Assembly (NCBI RefSeq): GCF_036711975.1
Contig: NC_091976.1
Location: 1,550,001-1,614,000, forward strand
Direction of reading: 5' to 3'
From: Onthophagus taurus
Lineage: Eukaryota; Arthropoda; Insecta; Coleoptera; Scarabaeidae
DNA length: 64,000 nt
Of the stretch, positions 56,319 through 64,000 are shown in pieces. The notes below the pieces were generated by a model that saw only the letters and a program-made list of their open reading frames with translations, did not search any database and had not been told where the DNA came from. Each line of letters starts with the position of its first letter. Positions within the stretch are counted from its first letter, which is position 1. A program made the translations under genes and the position numbers.

Positions 56319-57986
56319 ATGAACAATTACCAACAAAGACGCTTACATCGTGCTGTTATGGCCAATGATCTTAAATTAAGTCGATCGCTAATTCAAAATG
56401 GAACAGATGTTAACGCTAGAAACTTTTGGTCAGAAACACCATTACACATCGTCTCTACCAATGGAAACCTTGAACTGGGCAAATTGTTAATCGAAAATGG
56501 AGCGGATGTTAACGCAAAAACCAATTATGAATACACCCCTTTGCTAATTGCTTGTATTAATGAAAATATTTATGTGGCTCGACTCTTACTGGAAAATGAA
56601 GCAGATGTTAATGCTAAAGATAAAGTTGGGCAAACATCTTTACATATAGCCGCAATGTATGGAAATATCGAATTGGGTAGCTTGTTATTGGAATATAAAG
56701 CAGATATTAAAATTAAGGATAATAATAAAATTATACCTTTAGTTTTAGCCGCTACACATAAAAAGTTAAATTTTTGTCAGTTTCTAGCCAAAAATGCTGT
56801 TAACACTAGGCCCAAAAATAGACACTTACAATTTTATCCTATTCGTGAAAATATTGTTGTGAGTCAACAGTTAATCGAAAATGAAACGAATATTTGTGCC
56901 AAGAACAACGACGAATCATCCTTACAATTTACCACAATAAACAATAACCTTGAATTTAGTCGTCCACTTTTTGACGACGATTACGCTAAGAATTATTGGA
57001 CAGAAACACCACTACACATTGCAGCTAGCAATGGAAATATTAAATTAGTTCGACTACTAATTGAAAATGAGGCAGATGTTAACGCTAAAACCAACTATAA
57101 TTACACACCCTTATTATTTGCTGCTATAAGTGGAAGTACTGTTGTATTAAGATTGCTACTGGAAAATCGGGCGGACGTTAACGCTGAAGATGAATTCGGC
57201 CACACATCTTTACACCTTGCCACTTTATTCAATAATGTTAAATGTTGTCAAATACTAATTGAAAGTGGAGCGGATGTTAACGCTAGGACATATTCGTTAA
57301 AAACGCCTTTACACATCGCCGCCACGCGAGGAAGTATTGAAATAGGACGATTGCTACTGAAAAATGGAGCTGATAGTAGAGCCAAGGATAATAGAAAAAA
57401 ATCCCCTTTAATTGTTGCCACTAAGTATAAAAATGTTCAATTTTGCCGCTTGCTAATCGAAAATGCTTCAAATAATAATACTAACTCGAACTGTTTAAGA
57501 AACTTAAACCTTACCCGTATTGTCCATCGAAACATTAATAATGACCAACAGCTAATTGAAAATAATCAAGCAAGACTTAATCGTCAACAAACACCTTTTC
57601 ACATTTCAACTATGCGTCGAAATATTGAGTTAGGTCGATTATTACTGAGAAATGGAGGGAATATTAACGTTATAACTAATCATAGAGAAACACTCTTACA
57701 TTTTGCGGCAAGTGAAGGAAACGTGGAATTGGGACACCAGTTACTCAAAAATGGATCGAATGTTAACGCTAACAATATCTACGAACAAACGCCTTTACAT
57801 ATTGCTGCTATACGTGGTAATATTAAATTTGGACGTTTGCTACTGGAAAATGGTGCGGATCTTACAGCTAAGGATAATAACAACAGAACACCTTTACTCG
57901 TTGCCATTAAGCACAAAAATATAAAATTTGTTTTATTCCTAATCAAAAATGCTTTAAATGTTTACACTAAGACTAACTCTGAATAA
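56319..57986 (+). CDS. Ankyrin-repeat protein (555 aa, about 17 repeats)
   Basis: One intact frame from ATG 56,319 to a TAA at 57,984. It is made almost wholly of 33-residue ankyrin repeats with the consensus TPLHIAA..GNIELGRLLLENGADVNAK. No signal peptide, membrane segment, TAZ finger or SOCS box is seen. Repeats are arranged in higher-order blocks: the WSETPLHI / NYEYTPLL / GQTSLHIA series at residues about 34-125 is repeated at about 228-320, and blocks ending in KDNN..PL..A..HKN..F recur three times with degenerate spacers. The repeats closely resemble those of the TAZ-ankyrin gene, so the two are likely paralogous. Protein-protein binding is the expected role. The open frame amid decayed transposons argues for selection. 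Confidence 0.82.
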   Translation: MNNYQQRRLHRAVMANDLKLSRSLIQNGTDVNARNFWSETPLHIVSTNGNLELGKLLIENGADVNAKTNYEYTPLLIACINENIYVARLLLENEADVNAKDKVGQTSLHIAAMYGNIELGSLLLEYKADIKIKDNNKIIPLVLAATHKKLNFCQFLAKNAVNTRPKNRHLQFYPIRENIVVSQQLIENETNICAKNNDESSLQFTTINNNLEFSRPLFDDDYAKNYWTETPLHIAASNGNIKLVRLLIENEADVNAKTNYNYTPLLFAAISGSTVVLRLLLENRADVNAEDEFGHTSLHLATLFNNVKCCQILIESGADVNARTYSLKTPLHIAATRGSIEIGRLLLKNGADSRAKDNRKKSPLIVATKYKNVQFCRLLIENASNNNTNSNCLRNLNLTRIVHRNINNDQQLIENNQARLNRQQTPFHISTMRRNIELGRLLLRNGGNINVITNHRETLLHFAASEGNVELGHQLLKNGSNVNANNIYEQTPLHIAAIRGNIKFGRLLLENGADLTAKDNNNRTPLLVAIKHKNIKFVLFLIKNALNVYTKTNSE

Positions 57987-58619
57987 ACACTCTAACGAAA
58001 GGTATAGATTTTTAACTCATCTTAATAACATTCGATGCATACTCAGTATAACCAACAATCGTGTTCTTTCGTAACTCAACGTTTCATTCGTGAGTTATGT
58101 GTTATCATTATACCATTCCCCACATCTGTTAAGCTCTGTTTGAACTCGTACATCCTGGACCTTGGTTTATCTCAACGCCATGTAAGTTTTTGAACTAAGT
58201 GCATCGTTAATGATATACTCTTATCGTTTTGCCATTTGTTGGCATGTATTTATTTCTCCAAATAAGATCTTATGATAATCTTTCCGATTTATTTGCATAT
58301 GATTTTGTTCATTACAATATTGCAGAGAGCTGGACACAGGTTGCCTCATTCATTCATATGTACTGGACTCAGCGTTGCCAACCTATGCCGACCAAATGTC
58401 GGTAAAATCAATGGTAAAAAATCGGTAGGTTTAAATACAAAGGCAGAAAATGTTGTTTGGTAAAAGTTAATAAATGAATTTATATACATATACAGGTGAC
58501 CCATATCTTCTGCATTAGAACATTATACGGTTCCTGTGCGGTTATTATCGCTTCAGAATAATATATCCTGTATATAAGTTACGAGTTACACACGGGAGAT
58601 TGTATTTTTTTAAAATCGC

Positions 58620-60655
58620 GGGATGATGTTACAAAAAACTTTTAAAATAAAATTTGTAACAAATTTTATTCTTAACAATTTTGGTCTTTTACAGTTTTGC
58701 TCTTAGATGGGTCAATATCAAGCAAAATACAAAAATATGAAAAATTGTTTCTTTTTCAAGTTATTAAAGAAAACGCTTAGGAATCGAAGCATGTTACAAA
58801 AGAACTTTTATAACAAAAATTGTTGCAAATTTTATTGTTAACAATATTGCTCTATTGCACTTTTGCCCTTAGATACGTCAATATCGAGATAGATACGAAA
58901 ATATGAAAATTTTATGAATTTATTGCTTTTTCAAGTTATTAAAGGTAATAACTAGAAATAATATAATAGGAGCATGCTATAGGAAATCTTTTATAACAAA
59001 AATTGTTGCAAATTTTATTGTTAACAATATTGCTATGTTGCACTTTTACTCTTAAATGCGTCAATATCGAGATAAATACGAAAATATGAAAATCGTATGA
59101 ATTTGATGCTCTTTCAAGTTATTAAAGGTAACACTGGAGAATCGGAGCTTGCTATAAGAAAACTTTCATAACAAAACTTATTGCAAATTTTATTGTTAAC
59201 AATATTGCTACCTTGCACTTTTACTCTTAGATACGTCAATATCGAGGTAGATACGAAAATATGAAAATTTGATGAATTTGTTGTTTTTTCAAGTTATTAA
59301 AGGTAACCCTTAGCAATCGTAGCAAGTTACAAAAAAACTTTTAGCACAAAAGTTGTAATAAATTTTATTGTTAACAATATTGCTCTCTTGTACTTTTGCT
59401 CTTAGATACGTCAATATCGAGATAGATACGAAAATATGAAAATTTGATGAATTTGTTGCTCTTTCAAGTTATTAAAGGTAACACTTGAGAATCGGAGCTT
59501 GCTATAAGAAAACTTTTATAATAAAAATTGTTGCAAATTTTATTGTTAACAATATTGCTATGTTGCACTTTTACTCTTAGATGCGTGAATATCGAGATAA
59601 ATACGAAAATATGAAAATCGTATGAATTTGATGCTCTTTCAAGTTATTAAAGGTAACACTTGAGAATCGGAGCTTGCTATAAGAAAACTTTTATAATAAA
59701 AATTGTTGCAAATTTTATTGTTAACAATATTGCTATCTTGCACTTTTACTCTTAGGTACGTCAATATCGAGGTAGATACGAAAATATGAAAATTTGATGA
59801 ATTTGTTGCTCTTTCAAGTTATTAAAGGTAACACTTGAGAATCGGAGCTTGCTATAAGAAAACTTTTATAATAAAAATTGTTGCAAATTTTATTGTTAAC
59901 AATATTGCTATGTTGCACTTTTACTCTTAGATGCGTGAATATCGAGATAAATACGAAAATATGAAAATTGTATGAATTTGTTGCTCTTTCAAATTATTAA
60001 AGGTAACACTTGAGAATCGGAGCTTGCTATAAGAAAACTTTTATAATAAAAATTGTTGCAAATTTTATTGTTAACAATATTGCTATCTTACACTTTTGCT
60101 CTTAGATACGTCAATATCGAGGTAGATACGAAAATATGAAAATTTGATGAATTTGTTGTTTTTTCAAGTTATTAAAGGTAACCCTTAGGAATCGCAGCAT
60201 ATTACAAAAAAACTTTTAGCACAAAAGTTGTAACAAATTTTATTGTTAACAATATTGCTCTCTTGTACTTTTGCTCTTAGATACGTCAATATCGAGATAG
60301 ATACGAAAATATGAAAATTTTATGAGTTTATTGCTTTTTCAAGTTATTAAAGGTAACACTTGGGAATAGGAACATGCTATAGGAAATCTTTTATAACAAA
60401 AATTGTTGCAAATTTTATTGTTAACAATATTGCTATGTTACACTTTTACTCTTCGATGCGTCAATATCGAGATAAATACGAAAATAAGAAAATTGTATGC
60501 ATTTGTTGCTCTTTCAAGTTATTAAAGGTAACACTTGAGAATCGGAGGTTGCTATAAGAAAACTTTTATAACAAAAATTGTTGCAAATTTTATTGTTAAC
60601 AATATTGCTATCTTACACTTTTGCTCTTAGATACGTCAATATCGAGATAGATACG
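58620..60655 (+). repeat. Satellite array, about 176-bp unit, about 11 copies
   Basis: The block TTCAAGTTATTAAAGGTAAC recurs about every 174-178 bases from 58,757 to 60,518, followed by GTTGCAAATTTTATTGTTAAC and ATACGTCAATATCGAGATAG. Copies in the middle (59,290-60,160) are nearly identical and appear to be organised in a two-unit alternation (TATGTTGCAC versus TATCTTGCAC forms), a sign of recent expansion. Confidence 0.9.
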
Positions 60656-60685
60656 CGTTTACTTATGACGCGTATTGTATATACC

Positions 60686-60745
60686 AACGATCTGACAACG
60701 TTGCTCGAGCGACATTGCCATATCGTTGGTATATATACTTTTATG
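60686..60745. repeat. Inverted repeat at the edge of the satellite array
   Basis: TATATACCAACGAT (about 60,688) pairs with ATCGTTGGTATATA (about 60,722) around a loop of about 25 bases. Confidence 0.75.
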
Positions 60746-60933
60746 CAATATAAGTAGGGTATTCCTATAAGGTACAATTTCTGTCGCAATTGTATTGATT
60801 TTAAGTACGATGTGTTTCATAATATTTTGTTAAAATTTTGAAAATCGGTAGATTAAGTGGTATATCGGTAGACTACCTTCTATATCGGTAGATCTACCGA
60901 TAAATCGGTAAGGTTGGCAACGCTGACTGGACT

Positions 60934-62230
60934 GCTCTTTCCAGTTTTAGCATTGAGTACTGATTACTAAATTTTAAACTACTGAAATGTTGGTTGGTGA
61001 GGCAACCAACATTTCACCAAAGATTGGAACACCTCCGTTATAAATTGTGTTCCCAAAAAAGAATTATCACCAGGGTCCTATTTTAGAAGAATTTAGAAGT
61101 GGCGGAAAGGTCAGCTCTTAGATGCATCACACGTATCCGACACCCGCAAACCACTCTTCAATCTATTGACACCTGTAAAAACCTCTTCTCTTACTACCCA
61201 ATCCAGCCACTACTTCCTTCATCTTCTACGTAAACTATCACGAAACTAAGAAACAAGATTCAAACCAAGATTATCCTGGTCAGAGAGACTGTCGATAGCC
61301 CTTGTAATAACGTTTAAATAGCATTATTACTCCTAACCTACTTAATATTAATAACATTTATTTAGCTTTGCAATTAATCATATCTTATACCCTTTTGGGC
61401 CAACGTTTTTTTATAGACATATATTTTTTTCTTTCTTATTGTATAAATTTAGTTTGCTAGTCTAAACAAACATCTCAAATATGCAGAGTTAAATTTAAAA
61501 AGTCATAACAACGATGTTTATAGAAAATAATAAATTATTACTATTTAATTAATATTATAATAAATTATAGCACGTTAAATCTTCATTAAATTTCCTTTAA
61601 AATGTTCTTTATTTAATACTGATTTCTCAATTCGTTCTTAAGATACGCTTTTTTAAAATTTATGTTTCATGACTACAACAATCAAACATAATGCACTATA
61701 ACAAATTTGCTTTAAATTGTTGTAGTAATTAACAAAAACGCAAAAGACTCTCAAATTGAACAATAAGTACGATGTTCGAGAATCATTAAATTATAGTAAA
61801 AAGCAGAATAAACCACCATATAACACACTAAGGTTTCATCAACTAATAAAAGTCGAATCCAAGTTATTCAACAGAAAAATACAGTGAAAAATGTATTAAT
61901 GTCGACGAGAACAGAAGGAGCAGACATCAGTGTGTTCGTAAAGTAACGGATATATTCGATAAAATCATTATAAACGATTTATGGAAAAGTCCCTGAAACG
62001 GGTATAAACATTTAAATTTTTTGCGATTGTTTAGTGTAGATTTTAAATATCTTCCGCCATTTTTAAGCGAGTTATGACGTCATCGGTATTTTTTTCAAAT
62101 GGCAATCCATTTTCCAATTCCATTTTTATTACGGAATATGAAAGAAGATTTTTTTCTAAATCTAATACAGCCAATATTAATATTAAATAAAATTCGTTTT
62201 TGCAGTTAAATGGATTTTTATTTAAATTTT
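60934..62230. other. AT-rich stretch without gene
   Basis: No coding frame, RNA gene or clear transposon end is supported. Part of it may belong to the 3' region of the Penelope-like element that follows. Confidence 0.4.
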
Positions 62231-62275
62231 TCTCTCAACCGGTTTCGCTATGTATTTACAGCATCTTCAGGAGAT
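62231..62275 (-). ncRNA. Hammerhead-ribozyme-like motif of a Penelope-like element
   Basis: On the minus strand: CTGAAGA (62,270-62,264), a five-pair hairpin GCTGT/ATAGC with loop, then GAAACCGGTTGAGA (62,246-62,233). The core fits CUGANGA...GAAA; UCUC just before the core can pair with GAGA after the expected cleavage site (stem I), and stem III is the palindrome CCGG, as in minimal dimer-forming hammerheads of Penelope-like elements. One extra U lies between the core and stem II. Confidence 0.55.
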
Positions 62276-62404
62276 TACCTATTTTAATACAAATATTCTT
62301 ATGTAAATATTAAATTAACATGTTACATTATATTATATTATATAATTTTTTAATTAAGGTGGAGATTTTGATGGTTATGGGTAGGATGTAGAAGGATAGG
62401 TATG

Positions 62405-62790
62405 ATGTCCATGGGATCCAGAGTTATTGCGATAACAAAATGACATCTTGTTTTGAAATTCTTGTTTAATCTGGGGGGTATTATTAGGGTAGGTTGTAAT
62501 ATAGAATCTATAGATTATTAAGGTAGGGGTTATAGGGGTGATGTCCATGGGATTCAGAGTAGTGCGATTTCAGAACGACATCTTATTCTTAAATCCTCGT
62601 CTCTCTGGGGGATATTTATTGGGTAGAGGTAAATTATAGATTCTGTACATATTGTTAGGGATTGTTATGGGATGAGGATAGGGTGGAAAGGATGGGGGTG
62701 ATGTCCATGGGACCCAGATTAGTGCGACTTCAAAATGACATCGTGTTTTGAAGTCCTCCTCTATCTGGGGGTTTACGGGGTGGGGTGTAG
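62405..62790. repeat. Three degenerate tandem copies of the Penelope C-terminal region
   Basis: GATGTCCATGGGA.CCAGA recurs at about 62,404, 62,538 and 62,699, each followed by GTGCGA..TCA.AA.GACATC and about 40 bases later TCTCTGGGGG-type sequence. Spacing is 130-165 bases. Tandem partial copies are common in Penelope-like elements. Confidence 0.75.
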
Positions 62791-63104
62791 GGTTGTTTTA
62801 GGAAAGAATAGAGTGGTTTGTATGTTGTCTGGATTTGGTCATTAAGACATGCCAAGTCAGGGTTATTATTGATGAATTTTTTGATTTCATATCCTTCAAG
62901 AATTTCCATGAGATATCCTTTGTTAATGTGATGTAGTATTTTTGTATTTTTATCTTCATCGAACTCGTGGTTAAGATTAAAGGTTATGTGTTTGCCAAAA
63001 TTAGAATTATGTTTTATTTTGTGTTCCCTAATTCGTAGTTTAAGGGCTCTGCCTGTCTCTCCGATGTAGGTTGCATGACAGGTGTCACATTGTAGTTCGT
63101 ACAC
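62730..63104 (-). pseudogene. GIY-YIG endonuclease domain of Penelope-like element
   Basis: 124 codons open. Residues 1-30 give the GIY-YIG core YELQCDTCHATYIGETGR with the conserved Arg in LKLRIREH. A Glu-containing helix (YLMEILEGYEIKKFINN) and an Asn follow, as in Penelope endonucleases. The C-terminus PPDRGGLQNTMSF falls in a sequence repeated twice downstream. In the family this enzyme nicks target DNA for reverse transcription. The reverse transcriptase part of the fusion is missing or ruined, so the piece is a remnant. Confidence 0.85.
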
Positions 63105-63612
63105 TCCATTATCATCTAATTTGTTTATTTTGTCTTTATTGTTTATGAGTAGATTAGCCTATAGTTTTATTTGGTTTATCCTTGCAATGTCCTTGGTTTA
63201 TCCGCAATTATAATGTCATATTGTTTCATGGTTTGTTTTATTTTGTTATTAATGTTTCTTTGGTGTGTGATGGATCTGTAGTTTTTGATTTTTTGTGTCT
63301 GTTGATTTAGTAGTGTTATTTAAGTTCTGTCTGTTTTGATATTTATGGATCACTTTATCTATTACTTCTTCTGGGAATGAATTATTTATGGCAATGTCTT
63401 TTATTATCTTAATTTCTTAGTTAAATTTTTCTGTATTCAAATTTGAGTTATAGGCTCTATGAAGTGAATGTATGATCTGAATGCTGCCATTTTATGGGTT
63501 ATGTTATGAAAAGAATCGTATGGGATCGTAGGTAGTAAGGAAGGTAGGTATCATACCTATCCTTCTACATCCTACCCATAACCATAAAAATCCCCACCTT
63601 AATTAAAAAATT

Positions 63613-64000
63613 CCCCCCCCCCCTAATTTTAAAGTGGTTTTAATAATTAATTCAGGAACTGTTTTGACTTTTTGTGTTATCTTTTCAAATTATATACGAA
63701 ACGAATATATATACGAATATAAAAAGAAATACCAAATGACTCATTCTATAGGACACTTTTATAACAAAATGACGTAAGTTTTTTAAATATTAATATAATG
63801 GTTCATATAATGTAAATGCTAATTTGAGTCAATCTTCATAACAAAAAATAATAATAAAACAGTTAATTTTAAAACCGATGTAGGAAGAATAGGGGCACAT
63901 TATGCGGATATTTTAAATAAATTAGTGATATAATAGAATATGGGAGAGAAAACAGGTTTCGGACAAAGGAATACAATTGTTATCTGACCTTGTATGAAAA
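63613..64000. other. AT-rich stretch without gene
   Basis: Starts with a run of C at 63,613-63,623. No coding sequence or element end is supported. Confidence 0.4.

Larger units (their letters stand above)
58370..60925. mobile_element. Non-autonomous hAT-type element filled with satellite repeats
   Basis: ACTGGACT is duplicated at 58,362-58,369 and 60,926-60,933. The ends are CAGCGTTGCCAACCT and AGGTTGGCAACGCTG; the CAGNG start and 8-base duplication fit hAT. Subterminal ATCGGTAGA-type repeats are near the right end. The interior is a tandem array without coding sequence. Confidence 0.9.
62344..63612 (-). mobile_element. Penelope-like element, 3' part, flanked by inverted repeats
   Basis: A GIY-YIG endonuclease frame lies on the minus strand at 63,104-62,730. 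Inverted repeats of about 62 bases (62,344-62,405 and 63,551-63,612) enclose the region; both contain ATGGTTATGGGTAGGATG or its complement. Sequence upstream of the endonuclease (63,105-63,550) has decayed coding sequence with many stops. No intact reverse transcriptase is present. Confidence 0.75.

Noticed and set aside
56319..57986. Poxvirus-like or polydnavirus ankyrin gene
   Set aside because: No F-box/PRANC tail, no viral neighbours, and the closest match is the other ankyrin gene in the window.
58620..60655. Regularly spaced repeats resembling a CRISPR array
   Set aside because: The whole 176-bp unit is repeated with no unique spacers, in a hAT-type element of a eukaryotic genome.
1..64000. 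tRNA, rRNA, origin or riboswitch
   Set aside because: I looked for cloverleaf-type and conserved rRNA blocks by eye and saw none; a tRNAscan-SE and Rfam run would be decisive.

Overview
The window looks like nuclear DNA of an arthropod, most likely an insect. It is AT-rich and has spliceable genes with canonical introns. It carries Tc1/mariner, hAT and piggyBac-type transposons, several LINEs, an errantivirus-type envelope gene, a Penelope-like element, and a large Polinton/Maverick (adintovirus-like) element. I saw no bacterial operon, tRNA or rRNA gene. The species cannot be named from the sequence alone.

Positions 1 to about 15,345 are one Polinton. In order it carries a 5'-cut hypothetical gene, a phospholipase A2 domain capsid protein, an adenain-type protease (interrupted by a TIR transposon), a penton-like minor capsid protein, a small basic protein, the major capsid protein, a proline-rich PPxY protein, the FtsK/HerA packaging ATPase, a broken Polinton-conserved gene, a 135-residue protein and a chromodomain integrase. 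Converging on these is protein-primed DNA polymerase B with one frameshift and one in-frame stop. Upstream of the polymerase lies a dense cluster of AGGTCA half-sites and a long inverted repeat. This is the gene set of a DNA virus-like element: polymerase and integrase for copying and insertion, ATPase and protease for packaging and maturation, two capsid proteins and a membrane-active protein. The copy is decayed and is probably not functional as it stands.

Positions 15,350-22,510 are stacked retroelement and transposon debris: a LINE, a gypsy gag-protease piece, a second LINE, a hAT C-terminus, and an errantivirus env with its probable 3' LTR.

Positions 23,240-25,245 (minus) hold the most interesting host-type gene: a CBP/p300-type TAZ zinc finger with all twelve zinc ligands, fused to ankyrin repeats and a C-terminal SOCS-box-like segment, with a phase-matched upstream exon. 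A second, all-ankyrin gene (56,319-57,986, plus) has closely related repeats. The 31 kb between them is almost entirely transposons.

Positions 25,975-55,860 are a nested pile: Tc1/mariner-like elements with long TIRs inside one another, LINEs inside those, a 5.1-kb element with 8-bp target duplications and an unclassified DDE-like transposase, a piggyBac-type MITE inside that, and TIR elements that carry satellite arrays (363-bp and 141-bp units). Positions 58,370-60,925 are a hAT-type element filled with a 176-bp satellite. Positions 62,230-63,612 are a Penelope-like element with a GIY-YIG endonuclease and a hammerhead-ribozyme-like motif.
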